Part shown: positions 7,538-17,571 of the stretch, one piece after another | Position numbering within the stretch: position 1 is the stretch's first letter | How the letters are laid out: the number at the start of each line of letters is the position of its first letter | Origin: DATKNA01 sp963786765 | GTDB taxonomy: Bacteria; Actinomycetota; Actinomycetes; Actinomycetales; Kineosporiaceae | NCBI GenBank assembly: GCA_963786765.1 | Contig: CAWBAJ010000037.1 | Location: 1 to 64,000, forward strand | Direction: 5' to 3' | DNA: 64,000 nt | Made by a program: the position numbers and the translations under genes | The notes under the pieces: model-generated | The model's input: only the letters and a program-made list of their open reading frames with translations | Told to the model about the DNA's origin: nothing | Databases searched by the model: none

Positions 7538-9372
7538 TCAGCTGGCGCAGATGACGAACGCCGTGTTGCTCCCGGTGTTGTTGCTGAAGGCCACGGTCCA
7601 GGAGGTCGCCGCGCCGCTGGTAATCGGCGTCCCCGCGGCGTTCGAGGGGTACGAGGCGATGACGTTGTAGGAGCCACTGTTACCACCACCGCCGACGGCG
7701 ACCTTGCCCGTGCCGCAGCTGGCTGTGACCTTGAGCGCGTTGCCGTTGTTGCTCACGACGGTGGCGCCGCTGGTTCCGGAAGGACCGGCGGGGCCGGCGG
7801 GACCGGTCGCGCCGGTGTCACCCTTGTCCCCCTTCGCCCCCGCGGCGCCGGCAGGTCCCGCCGGCCCGGTTGCGCCGGTGTCGCCCTTGGCGCCCTGCGG
7901 GCCCGCAGCCCCGGTGTCACCCTTCTGGCCCTGGGGGCCGGCCGCGCCGGCGTCACCCTTAGGGCCCTGAGCTCCGGCGGCGCCGGCGGCGCCGGCGGCG
8001 CCGGCGGCGCCGGCGGCGCCGGTGTCGCCCTTGTCGCCCTTGTCGCCCTGCGGTCCCTGGGGGCCGACGGCGCCCGCCTCGCCCCGCGGGCCCTGGGGGC
8101 CGACAGCTCCCGTGGCGCCCGTCTCGCCCTGGATGCCCTGCGCACCGGTGGCGCCGGTGGCGCCGGTGTCGCCCTTCTCGCCCTGGGCACCGGTCGCGCC
8201 GGTCGCGCCGGTGTCGCCCTTCTCGCCCTTGTCCCCCTTCTGGCCCTGGGGGCCGACCGGACCCTCCGGTCCGACCTCGCCCTGCAGGCCCTGCGCGCCG
8301 GTCGCGCCGGTGGCGCCGGTGGCGCCGGTGGCGCCGGTGTCGCCCTTCTCGCCCTGGGCGCCGGTGGCGCCGGTGTCGCCCTTCTCGCCCTGGGCGCCGG
8401 TGGCGCCGGTGTCGCCCTTCTCGCCCTGGGCGCCGGTGGCGCCGGTGTCGCCCTTGTCGCCTTGGGCGCCGGTGGCGCCGGTGTCGCCCTTGTCGCCGGT
8501 GGCGCCGGTGGCGCCGGTGTCGCCCTTCTCGCCTTGGGCGCCGGTGGCGCCGGTGGCGCCGGTGTCGCCCTTCTCGCCCTGGGCGCCGGTGGCGCCGGTG
8601 TCGCCCTTGTCGCCTTGGGCGCCGGTGGCGCCGGTGTCGCCCTTGTCGCCCTGGGCGCCGGTGGCGCCGGTGTCGCCCTTGTCGCCCTGGGCGCCGGTGG
8701 CGCCGGTGTCGCCCTTCTCGCCCTGGGCGCCGGTGGCGCCGGTGGCGCCGGTGGCGCCGGTGTCGCCCTTGTCGCCCTGCGCGCCGGTGGCGCCGGTGTC
8801 GCCCTGGATGCCCTGGGCGCCGGTGGCGCCGGTGTCGCCCTGGATCCCTTGTGCGCCCTGTCCGGCGCCGGTGGCGCCGGTGTCGCCCTGGATGCCCTGG
8901 GCGCCGGTGTCGCCGGTGTCGCCCTGATGCCCTGGGCGCCCTGGGCGCCGGTGTCACCCTTGTCGCCCTTCGCGCCGTTGGCGCCGGTGGCGCCGGTGTC
9001 CCCCTTCGCGCCCTGGGCGCCGGTGGCGCCGGTGGCACCCGCCGGTCCCGCGGGGCCGGCAGGTCCCGCGGCACCCGTGGCACCCGTGGCGCCCGTGGCA
9101 CCCGTGGCCCCGATCGCGCCCGTGTCGCCCTTGGGTCCCTTCTGATTCCAGGTGAGGGCCGTCTCGCCCTTGGCGCACTTCGTCTTCGCGGCGTCGATGA
9201 CGCGCAGCGAGCCCGACTTGTCGTAGCAGGCCGTGATCGCGCCCGCAGGGCCAGGAATGGCCGCTTGAGCGATCACGACGCCGCCGGCGACCAATCCGAG
9301 CGTGCCCACGGTCACCGCCGCGACCCTTGCCTTGGACATTGTCGAGAGGCGCGGACGGGTGATTCGAGCCAT
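7538..9372 (-). CDS. Secreted collagen-like Gly-X-Y repeat protein, frame interrupted
   Basis: About 610 residues. The N-terminus is a signal peptide (VAAVTVGTLGLVAGGVVIAQA) followed by a conserved actinobacterial segment, ACYDKSGSLRVIDAAKTKCA and ETALTWNQKG. About 420 residues of Gly-X-Y triplets follow, mainly GDTGATGAQ / GATGAQGEK, then a C-terminal globular domain with two cysteines (ASCGTG and FVICAS). Such proteins form triple-helical surface fibres. The frame is lost at about 8927, where one base is missing from a GGATGCCCTGG repeat; restoring it makes Gly-X-Y continuous. Start 9372 is preferred, with GGGGAG about 7 nt upstream. Confidence 0.86.
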
Positions 9373-9822
9373 GCGGTTTCTCCCCACCATGAATCGTGAG
9401 AGCGGGGGTTTCGCCTCTGGCTCCCCGTCAGGCCGAGGGCGACCATGGTGCCTGACGGATCATCGCTTCGCTCTGGCCCGGTTCTCCGGGCCTGAATCGA
9501 CCGTCGCAGTGACGTCACGGGTTGTCACGGGTGAGCAGCGCTGCTTCACCCGAATGTCGCCGTCCGTGGCCGGGAAAGCACCTCTCCGCAGTAACCGATG
9601 CTCCAGTCGGGTGGTGGGACCCGGCACTCGGTCGGCCACGCCGGTGTCCGCCGGCCCTAGGACCTCCTGTCACACTGAAGCTGGAGTCCCATGGCGCCGA
9701 GGCCCCCCCGGGACGGCGTGGTGATCCCGCCCCTGTCGCATGCTGAGACGGATCGACCCGGGGAACCGGGCCTGTGCCAGACAGGACGTGTCGGGGACTT
9801 CGGACGGTGAGAGGAGCACGGC
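9373..9822. other. Intergenic region between the divergent collagen-like gene and hom
   Basis: No convincing gene in 450 bp. Visible items are a 9-bp hairpin (CCGTCAGGC at 9425 with GCCTGACGG at 9450) in the collagen-like leader, a perfect 10-bp palindrome GTGACGTCAC at 9509-9518, and an imperfect 23-bp palindrome at 9529-9551. The hom ribosome binding site (GAGAGGAG, about 9809) is at the right end. Promoters for both genes must lie here but I cannot place -10/-35 boxes with confidence. Confidence 0.5.
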
Positions 9823-11141
9823 GTGGAGCCGGTCAGGGTCGCCCTGCTCGGGTGCGGTGTCGTCGGCAGCGAGGTCGCGCGCAACATCACGGCGCACGGC
9901 GCCGAGCTCGCCCAGCGTGTCGGCGCGCCGCTCGAGCTGGCCGGCATCGCCGTGCGCCGGCTCGGTCGGGCCCGTGAGCTCGACCTGGATCCGGCCCTGT
10001 TCACCACGGACGCCGCCGGGCTCGTGAAGGACGCCGACGTCGTCGTCGAGGTGATCGGAGGCATCGAGCCGGCCCGTTCGCTGCTGCTCGAAGCTATGGC
10101 GGCGGGGGCGTCGGTGGTGACGGCGAACAAGGCCCTGCTCGCCGAGGACGGCCCCAAGCTCTACGAGGCCGCCACCCGGCACGGTGTCGACCTGTACTTC
10201 GAGGCGGCGGTGGCCGGGGCCATCCCACTGCTGCGCCCCCTGCGCGAGTCCCTCGCCGGTGACCGCGTGACACGCGTGCTCGGCATCGTCAACGGCACGA
10301 CGAACTACATCCTCGACAAGATGCACACCGCAGGAATGGGCTTCGCGGAGGCGCTCGAGCAGGCCCAGGCGCTCGGCTACGCGGAGGCCGACCCGACGGC
10401 GGACGTCGAGGGTTTCGACGCGGCCGCCAAGGCGGCGATCCTCGCCAGCCTGGCCTTCCACACCCGGGTCGCCGCCGCGGACGTGCATCGCGAGGGCATC
10501 ACCGCCGTCACGGCCGCCGACGTCGCCTCGGCGCGCGAGATGCGCGCCGTCGTCAAGCTGCTGGCCATCTGTGAGCGGGCGAGCGGAACCGCCGGGGCGG
10601 CGACAGCGGGGAGAGCGTCTCCGTGCGGGTGCACCCGGCGATGATCCCCGACACCCACCCGCTCGCCGGGGTGGGCGAGGCCTACAACGCCGTCTTCGTC
10701 GAGGCGGAGGCGGCGGGCGAGCTGATGTTCTACGGCCGTGGCGCGGGCGGCCAGCCGACTGCGAGCGCGGTCCTCGGCGACCTCGTCTCCGTCGCCCGCA
10801 ATCGGGTCGGCGGCAGCCGCGGCCCGGGGGAGTCGGCGTACGCGGACCTGCCCGTGCGGCCGATCGGCGACGTCCTCACCCGGTACCACGTCAGCCTCGA
10901 CGTCGAGGACCGGCCCGGTGTGCTCGCGCAGGTCGCGCAGGTGTTCGCCGAGCAGGGTGTCTCGATCGAGACAGTGCGCCAGCAGGTGCACCCGCGCGAG
11001 GGTGGCGGCGACCGCGCGGCGCTCGTGATCGTCACGCACCGGGCGCCCGACGCCGCCCTGTCGGCCACGGTCGACGCTCTCGCGGGGCTCGACACCGTCG
11101 CCTCAGTGGACAGCGTGATGCGGGTGGAGGGCGAACACTGA
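9823..11141 (+). CDS. hom: Homoserine dehydrogenase, frame interrupted
   Basis: About 438 residues. It reduces aspartate-semialdehyde to homoserine, the branch point to threonine and methionine. The NAD(P) motif ALLGCGVVG starts at residue 8. VTANKALLAE and GIVNGTTNYILDKM identify the catalytic domain, and a C-terminal ACT domain (DVEDRPGVLAQVAQVFAEQG) is the usual threonine-feedback site. The reading frame shifts between about 10580 and 10610 (net minus 1, or two insertions) in the variable stretch before VSVRVHPAMIP. It heads a hom-thrC-thrB operon; the thrC ATG overlaps the hom stop. Confidence 0.93.
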
Positions 11142-12227
11142 TGGCGCACCTCTGGCGCGGCGTGCTCGAGGAGTACCGCGACCGGCTGCCGGTGGGGCCT
11201 CACACGCCCGTGGTGACGTTGGGGGAGGGCGGCACACCGCTGACGAAGGCGCGGACGTTGAGCGGCATCACCGGCTGCGACGTGTGGATCAAGTTCGAGG
11301 GCGCGAACCCGACCGGGTCCTTCAAGGACCGCGGCATGACCATGGCCATCTCCGCCGCGGCCGAGGCGGGGGCGAAGGCCGTGATCTGCGCCTCGACGGG
11401 CAACACCTCCGCGTCCGCCGCTGCGTACGCGACGGCCGCGGGCATGGCGTGCGCCGTGCTCGTGCCCGATGGCAAGATCGCCATGGGCAAGCTCAGCCAG
11501 GCGGTCGCGCACGGCGCGACCCTGCTGCAGGTCGAGGGCAACTTCGACGACTGCCTGACGCTCGCGCGCAAGCTCGCCGAGAGCTACCCGGTCGAGCTGG
11601 TGAACTCGGTGAACCCGTACCGGATCGAGGGGCAGAAGACGGCGGCGTTCGAAGTCGTCGACGCGCTCGGCGACGCCCCCGACATCCACTGCCTGCCGGT
11701 CGGCAACGCCGGCAACATCACCGCCTACTGGAAGGGCTACGCTCGAGTACGCGGCCGAGGGCGCACTGCCGGCGGTGGCGACCCGCCGACCCCGGATGTG
11801 GGGTTTCCAGGCCGCGGGCGCCGCGCCGATCGTGCTGGGGCACCCCGTCGACAACCCCGAGACGATCGCCACCGCCATCAGGATCGGGAATCCCGCCTCG
11901 TGGCGTCAGGCGATCGCCGCGCGGGACGCGTCGGGCGGGCTGATCGAGCCGATCGACGACGCGCAGATCCTGCGCGCGCACCGTCTGCTGTCGGCGTCCG
12001 AGGGCGTCTTCGTCGAGCCGGCGTCCGCCGCGAGCGTCGCGGGCCTGCTCGCCGTGCACGCCTCGGGCCGCCTCGAGCCGGGGCAGCGCATCGTCTGCAC
12101 GGTCACGGGGCACGGGCTCAAGGACCCGCAGTGGGCACTGGTGGGCGAGGACGGCGAGCAGGTCAAGCCGGTTCGGGTGGCCGTGGACGCCGTCAGCGCC
12201 GCGCGGGCACTCGGGCTGGAAGCGTGA
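11141..12227 (+). CDS. thrC: Threonine synthase, frame interrupted
   Basis: About 361 residues, PLP fold type II; it converts O-phosphohomoserine to threonine. The PLP lysine is in NPTGSFKDRGMT (about residue 62), the phosphate loop in ASTGNTSASAAAYA, and PVGNAGNITAYWKGY follows. An extra g at 11741 shifts the frame exactly between GGC TAC and CTC GAG TAC; removing it gives YLEYAAEGALP and the rest of the protein. Its ATG overlaps the hom stop (TGATG) and its stop overlaps the thrB GTG, indicating translational coupling in one operon. Confidence 0.94.
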
Positions 12228-13233
12228 CCGCCGGGGCGCGCGTGGGCGCGGGCGCGGCGACCGCGAGGGGTGCCCTGGTCCGGCTCGGCGTCCCCGTCGC
12301 CGTCCGGGTGCCCGCGACCAGCGCCAACCTCGGCCCCGGCTTCGACAGCCTCGGGCTCGCCCTGGGCTGTGCACGACCTGGTCACCGTCGAGGCGTTCGT
12401 GCCTGCGCCGGGGGAGCCGCGAGTCGTCGTCGAGGTCAGCGGTGAGGGCGCCGGATCGGTCCCCGACGACGAGCAGCACCTCGTCGTCGCCTCAGTGCTC
12501 GCGGGGCTCGCGCAGGCCGGCTCGCGCGGGGCGGGGCTTCGGGTGCGCTGCGTCAACGCAGTGCCGCACGGTCGCGGTCTCGGGTCCTCCGCCGCCGCGG
12601 TCGTCGCCGGGCTCGTCGCCGCCAGGGGACTGCTCGCCGAGCCGGAACGTCTCGACGACGACAGGGTGCTCGCCCTGGCCGCCGCTGCCGAGGGGCACCC
12701 GGACAACGCCGCGGCCGCGCTCTTCGGCGGCCTGACCGTGTCGTGGTGCGACGGCGACGGCTCCGCACGCCGCGCGGCTCGAGGTGGACCCTCGGATCGT
12801 GCCGGTCGTCTGCGTCCCGCGGCGAGGCTCGCGACGTCGCGCAGCCCGCACGATGCTGCCGGCGTCCGTGCCCCACCGGGACGCCGCCTTCACCGCCGGC
12901 CGGGCGGCGCTGCTCGTCGAGGCCCTGGGCCGGCGGCCCGAGCTGCTGCTCGCCGCCACGGAGGACCGCCTGCACCAGGCACAGCGAGCCGCCGCGATGC
13001 CCGGGACAGCCGAGCTGGTCGCCGCGTTGCGCGCCGACGGCGCCGCGGCAGTGGTCTCCGGCGCCGGCCCGGCCGTCCTCGTGCTGTGTCCGTCGCCGAC
13101 GGACGCCGAAGCGGTCGCGGCCGCCGTGCGCGAGCTCATGCAACGCCGGGGCGGGCAGCTCGGGGCCTGGGAGGTGCTGACCCTGGACGTCGACACCGAC
13201 GGGGCCCTCGACCTGGCGGTGACAAGATCGTGA
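12224..13233 (+). CDS. thrB: Homoserine kinase, frame interrupted twice
   Basis: About 335 residues, GHMP kinase that phosphorylates homoserine before ThrC acts. VPATSANLGPGFDSLGLAL is the N-terminal GHMP motif and GLGSSAAAVVAGL (about residue 118) is the ATP-binding loop; the C-terminal VVSGAGPAVLVL is the third motif. Two extra bases, one within the GGG at 12364-12366 and t at 12762, split it over three frames. The GTG start overlaps the thrC stop. The next gene, rho, is 357 bp away. Confidence 0.92.
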
Positions 13234-13590
13234 TGACTTCGTGACGCAGAGTCGCTGAAGGAGGCCGTTGGAGGGGTCGACGGCTACCGGTAGGTGTGGC
13301 GACGCGCCGGGGCTAGTCGGGTGTCATCGGGGATCGCGGCAGGTCACTCGCATGTTGGGTGCGGCGGGCCCGCCGGCAGGGTGTCGCCGTCGCACCTGCA
13401 CCGTCGTGAGTGTTACAGTGTGTGCGCAGCCACAGGCCGCCTCGCTCGTCGAGTGCGCCGACCGTTGCCCCCGCCGCGATCTGCCAGCCAGTTTTCTGTG
13501 CCTGCGCGGCATATCACCAGTCCGGGCCTCCCGGACCTCGTCCCGCTCGGTCGTGCCCTTGTCGGACGGCCTGCGAGGGAAGGATCCCTT
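13234..13590 (+). promoter_or_regulatory. thrB-rho intergenic region and rho leader
   Basis: This 357-bp stretch has no supported gene. A perfect hairpin with a 3-nt loop, GTCCGGG/CCCGGAC, lies at 13520-13536, and GGAAGGA just before the GTG at 13591 is a good ribosome binding site for rho. Rho genes are often autoregulated through their leader, so a long untranslated region here is plausible; that function is inference. Confidence 0.5.
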
Positions 13591-15745
13591 GTGACAGACA
13601 CCTCCCAGATCGCGCCTGCTGATCCCGCCGCAGGTGGCGGTCAGCGCACCGGCAGCCTGTCCGCGCTCCGCCTGCCCGAGCTGCAGGCGGTCGCTGCCCA
13701 GCTGGGCATCAGCGGCACGGCCCGGATGCGCAAGTCCGACCTCGTCGAGGCCATCAAGGCCCGCGAGTCGGGCGGCGGCGCGGCTCCGGCCGCCGAGACC
13801 GCGCCGGCGGGGTCCGCGCCCTCGAACGGCGCGTCGACCACCTCCACTCCCGCGCCCAGGCCGGCGCCGCGCACGCGCGGACGCCGGGCCGGTGCCCCCG
13901 CCGGCCCGCCGGCGCCCCGGGCCGCCGAGAACGGCGCGGTGGAGAACGCCGCCGCAGAGGACGGCGCGGCGGAGAGCCCAGCGGGCAGGCGCGGCGGACA
14001 GCGCGGCACGGCAGCAGACCCTTCCGCTCAACAGCAGCGCCGAGCAGGCCGCCTCCGACGCCCAGGCCACCGTGGATGCACGCGCTCAGCAGCCCGCCGC
14101 GTCGGGCGAGGACGCTGCGGCCGAGCACGCCGGCGAGAACGGAGCGGTTCGCGAAGCCCGCGACAGCGGCCGCCGCGAGCGGCGCCCACGAGAGGGTCAG
14201 CAGGCCCGCGACGGTCAGCGGGACGGTCAGCAGGCGCGGGACGGTCAGCAGGCCCGGGACGGTCAGCAGGCGCGGGACGGTCAGCAGGCGCGGGACGGTC
14301 AGCAGGCGCGGGACGGTCAGCGGGACGGTCAGCAGGCGCGGGACGGTCAGCGGGACGGTCAGCAGGCCCGGGACGGTCAGCAGGCGCGGGACGGTCAGCA
14401 GGCGCGGGACGGTCAGCAGGCCCAGCAGCCGTCCCAGCGCCAGTCCTTCGCGGACGACGACGACGAGGACGGCGACGGTCGCGGCCGCCGCCGCCGGGGT
14501 CGTTACCGTGACCGCAAGCGCCGCGGTCGCGACGGTGCGCCCACCGGGAACGGCGTCGTCACCGACGAGCCGGAGGTCGGCGAGGACGACGTGCTCGTCC
14601 CGGTCGCCGGCATCCTCGACGTCCTCGACAACTACGCCTTCGTGCGGACCTCGGGCTACCTGCCCGGCCCGAACGACGTCTACGTCTCGCTCGGGCAGGT
14701 CAAGCGTTACGGCCTGCGCAAGGGTGACGCCGTCATCGGCGCCGTCCGGGCCCAGCGCGACGGTGAGCAGCCGCAGGGGCGCCAGCAGAAGTTCAACGCG
14801 CTCGTCCGGATCGACTCGGTCAACGGCTCGTCTCCCGACGACGCCCGCGCCCGCCCCGAGTTCGGCAAGCTGACGCCCCTGTACCCGCAGGAGCGGCTGC
14901 GCCTGGAGACCGAGTCGAACCAGGTCTCCAACCGTCTCATCGACCTCGTCGCGCCGATCGGCAAGGGCCAGCGCGGCCTGATCGTCTCGCCGCCCAAGGC
15001 CGGCAAGACCCTGATCCTGCAGGCGATCGCGAACGCGATCACCCGCAACAACCCCGAGTGCCACCTCATGGTCGTCCTCGTCGACGAGCGGCCCGAAGAG
15101 GTCACCGACATGCAGCGCACGGTCAAGGGCGAGGTCATCGCCTCGACCTTCGACCGGCCGGCGGACGACCACACCACCGTCGCCGAGCTCGCGATCGAGC
15201 GCGCCAAGCGGCTTGTCGAGCTGGGGCACGACGTCGTCGTCCTGCTCGACTCGATCACCCGCCTCGGCCGCGCCTACAACCTCGCGGCGCCCGCGAGCGG
15301 GCGCATCCTCTCCGGCGGTGTCGACTCGAGCGCCCTCTACCCGCCGAAGCGGTTCTTCGGCGCGGCGCGCAACATCGAGAACGGCGGCTCGCTGACGATC
15401 CTCGCCACCGCGCTCGTCGAGACGGGCTCGAAGATGGATGAGGTGATCTTCGAGGAGTTCAAGGGCACCGGCAACATGGAGCTGCGGCTGTCGCGCCAGC
15501 TGGCCGACAAGCGGATCTTCCCGGCGATCGACGTCAACGCCTCCGGCACCCGGCGTGAGGAGATCCTCATGTCCAAGGAGGAGCTCAACATCGTCTGGAA
15601 GCTGCGCCGCGTGATGGGCGCGCTCGAGCCGCAGCAGGCCATCGAGCTGCTGCTCGACCGCGTGAAGCAGACCCGCAGCAACATCGAGTTCCTGATGCAG
15701 GTGCAGAAGTCGACGCCGGTCCCCGGCCGCGGCGACGACGACTGA
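13591..15745 (+). CDS. rho: Transcription termination factor Rho, with long repeat-bearing N-terminal insert; frame interrupted
   Basis: About 717 residues, a hexameric RNA-dependent ATPase. The Rho_N helical domain (LSALRLPELQAVAAQLG, about residues 25-65) is followed by an Ala/Pro-rich and then Arg/Gln/Asp-rich low-complexity region to about residue 300 that includes hexapeptide DGQQAR repeats (14192-14427). The RNA-binding fold (VAGILDVLDNYAFVRTSGYL) and the ATPase core follow, with Walker A SPPKAGKT (about 467), Walker B VVVLLDS (about 549) and GGVDSSALYPPKRFFGAARN. The Rho_N part is in another frame than the rest: an extra base lies near 14010-14040 in the low-complexity part. GTG start with GGAAGGA upstream. 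Confidence 0.95.
14192..14427 (+). repeat. In-frame 18-bp/12-bp tandem repeats in rho (DGQQAR / DGQR)
   Basis: The array alternates an 18-bp unit encoding DGQQAR (about ten copies, with near-identical codons GAC GGT CAG CAG GCG CGG) with a 12-bp unit encoding DGQR (three copies). Near-perfect nucleotide identity implies recent slippage or recombination. All units are multiples of three, so length changes keep the frame. Confidence 0.92.
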
Positions 15746-15764
15746 CCCCGGCTTCCGCTCCACC

Positions 15765-15810
15765 CGACGGCCCCCGGTCCTCTCCATCAGGAGAAGGCCG
15801 GGGGCCGTCG
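15765..15810 (+). terminator. Strong hairpin terminator after rho
   Basis: A perfect 13-bp stem, CGACGGCCCCCGG at 15765-15777 with its complement at 15798-15810, with an inner 5-bp stem (TCTCC/GGAGA) in the loop. It lies 20 bp past the rho stop. No U-run follows. Confidence 0.8.
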
Positions 15811-15832
15811 GCGTCCTCCCGTCCGGCCACTC

Positions 15833-15911
15833 CAAGATCATGCTCGCGAGATGCACGGCTTGGAGATCCACAACTGGGCGCCAGACCACACATCTCGTGA
15901 GCATGATCTTG
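15833..15911. repeat. Inverted repeat between rho and rpmE (21-bp arms, 37-bp spacer)
   Basis: The arm at 15833-15853 (begins CAAGATCATGCTCG) and the arm at 15891-15911 are reverse complements with one mismatch. The arms resemble the one in the MFS gene in carrying a GATCAT core followed by a C/G-T-G half. It sits downstream of the rho terminator, so it is not needed for rho termination. With the terminator it accounts for most of the 309-bp rho-rpmE gap. Confidence 0.8.
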
Positions 15912-16054
15912 AGATCGATGGCACGCGAGCCGGCGGGAATGCCGGATGCGCGGTCCGAGGTTGTCGGTCTGGCACACTTGACGGTGGTTCCGGTTCACGT
16001 GCGCCCGACCGGCGCAGCACGACCCGGCGACCTGAGACCGAAGGAGCACCCCCA

Positions 16055-16273
16055 GTGAAGAGCGGCATCCACCCGGAGTACGTGGAGACCACGGTGACCT
16101 GCACCTGTGGCAACACCTTCACGACCCACAGCACCGCGAAGAACGGCGTCATCCACGCCGACGTCTGCAGCAACTGCCACCCGTTCTACACGGGCAAGCA
16201 GAAGATCCTCGACACCGGCGGCCGCGTCGCACGCTTCCAGCAGCGGTACGGCAAGAAGACGGCCGGCAAGTAA
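16055..16273 (+). CDS. rpmE: 50S ribosomal protein L31, zinc-binding form
   Basis: 72 residues. MKSGIHPEYVETTVTC begins a canonical bacterial L31. Four cysteines (two in TCTCGNTF, two in DVCSNCHPF) mark the zinc-containing C+ type, which zinc-starved bacteria replace with a C- paralogue. AAGGAG at 16041-16046 precedes the GTG start. It is followed by a strong terminator and then prfA, a conserved order. Confidence 0.97.
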   Translation: MKSGIHPEYVETTVTCTCGNTFTTHSTAKNGVIHADVCSNCHPFYTGKQKILDTGGRVARFQQRYGKKTAGK

Positions 16274-16287
16274 CCCGAGCCTGACGA

Positions 16288-16313
16288 CCGCCGGGGCCCT
16301 GCGGCCCCGGCGG
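16288..16313 (+). terminator. Hairpin terminator after rpmE
   Basis: A perfect 11-bp stem, CCGCCGGGGCC/GGCCCCGGCGG, with loop CTGC, 15 bp past the rpmE stop. It should insulate or attenuate transcription into prfA. Confidence 0.8.
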
Positions 16314-16359
16314 TCCGCCATGTTTGCCGGAGCGCGAACGGAGCGCAGAGGAGGGACGG

Positions 16360-17478
16360 ATGAGCGAGCACGAGGACAGCGCCGACAACGCCCTGCTCGA
16401 CGCCGTCCGGCCGCTTCTGGACGAGCACGCGGCGCTCGAGCGCCGCATGGCCGAGCCGGGCCTGCACTCCGACCCGGTGCTCGCGAGGAAGCTCGGCCGC
16501 CGCTACGCCGAGCTCGGCCAGCTCGTCGAGGCGCATCGCGAGCTGGTGGCCTCCGCGGACGACCTCGGCGCCGCCCGCGAGCTCGCAGCCGACGACGAGG
16601 ACTTCGCCGCCGAGATCCCACTGATCGAGCAGGCCCACGAGGACGCCCGCGAGCGGTTGCGGAACCTCCTCGTCCCCCGTGATCCGGACGACGACCGCGA
16701 CGTCATCCTCGAGGTCAAGGCGGGGGAGGGCGGCGAGGAGTCCGCGTTGTTCGCGGGCGACCTGCTGCGGATGTACCTGCGGTACGCCGAGCGGCAGGGC
16801 TGGCGGACCGAGGTTCTCGACGCCACGGAGTCGGACCTCGGCGGCTACAAGGACGTCGCCGTCGCGGTGAAGTCCCGGGGCACGCCCGCTCCCGGCGAGG
16901 GGGTGTACGCCCGGCTCAAGTTCGAGGGTGGCGTCCACCGTGTCCAGCGCGTGCCGGTGACGGAGTCGCAGGGACGCATCCACACGAGTGCGGCCGGCGT
17001 CCTGGTGCTCCCCGAGGTCGAGGACGTCGAGGTCGACATCAACCCCGACGACCTGCGGATCGACGTGTTCCGGTCGAGCGGCCCCGGCGGCCAGAGCGTC
17101 AACACGACGGACTCCGCCGTCCGCATCACCCACCTTCCCACCGGCATCGTGGTCAGCTGCCAGAACGAGAAGTCGCAGCTGCAGAACAAGGAGCAGGCGC
17201 TGCGGATCCTGCGCGCCCGGCTGCACGCGATCGCGGCCGAGGAGGCGCAGGCCGCCGCGGCGCAGACGCGCCGCGCGCAGGTGCGCACCGTGGACCGCAG
17301 CGAGCGGATCCGCACCTACAACTTTCCGGAGAACCGGATTGCGGACCACCGCACGGGCTACAAGGCGTACAACCTCGACCAGGTGCTGGACGGCGACCTC
17401 GAGCCCGTCGTGCAGGCGAGCCTGCAGGCGGACCAGGCCGCCCAGCTCGCCGCCGCCGACGAGGCTTCCCGGACGTGA
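16360..17478 (+). CDS. prfA: Peptide chain release factor 1
   Basis: 372 residues; it recognises UAA/UAG and triggers peptidyl-tRNA hydrolysis. The GGQ catalytic motif is in SSGPGGQSVNTTDSAVRI, and the codon-recognition domain precedes it. NFPENRIADHRTGYKAYNLD near the C-terminus is characteristic. ATG 16360 has GAGGAGGGA directly upstream; an in-frame ATG at 16324 has none. Its partner methylase prmC follows 93 bp later after a periodic repeat. Confidence 0.97.
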   Translation: MSEHEDSADNALLDAVRPLLDEHAALERRMAEPGLHSDPVLARKLGRRYAELGQLVEAHRELVASADDLGAARELAADDEDFAAEIPLIEQAHEDARERLRNLLVPRDPDDDRDVILEVKAGEGGEESALFAGDLLRMYLRYAERQGWRTEVLDATESDLGGYKDVAVAVKSRGTPAPGEGVYARLKFEGGVHRVQRVPVTESQGRIHTSAAGVLVLPEVEDVEVDINPDDLRIDVFRSSGPGGQSVNTTDSAVRITHLPTGIVVSCQNEKSQLQNKEQALRILRARLHAIAAEEAQAAAAQTRRAQVRTVDRSERIRTYNFPENRIADHRTGYKAYNLDQVLDGDLEPVVQASLQADQAAQLAAADEASRT

Positions 17479-17501
17479 GTGCGACCTGAGCGCCCCATGA
17501 C

Positions 17502-17569
17502 CGGATAGGAATCGGATACGAACCGGATTGAATCGGACACGACTCGGATAGGAATCGGACGGGAATCGA
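17502..17569. repeat. 11-bp periodic repeat between prfA and prmC
   Basis: CGGA recurs at 17502, 17513, 17524, 17534, 17545, 17556 with a degenerate last copy (CGAC) at 17567, a spacing of 10-11 bp. The loose consensus is CGGATAGGAAT. The array fills most of the gap and runs up to the prmC start codon. No rho-independent hairpin is visible in it. Confidence 0.75.
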
Positions 17570-17571
17570 CA

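Noticed and set aside
8462..9145. Plus-strand Gly/Ala/Val-rich reading frame over the collagen-like gene
   Set aside because: It is the antisense image of Gly-X-Y codons, with no start signal or domain.
13754..15904. A 716-codon minus-strand open frame opposite rho
   Set aside because: It lies entirely opposite a conserved gene, has GC-rich shadow composition and no family motif. High GC makes long antisense frames common.
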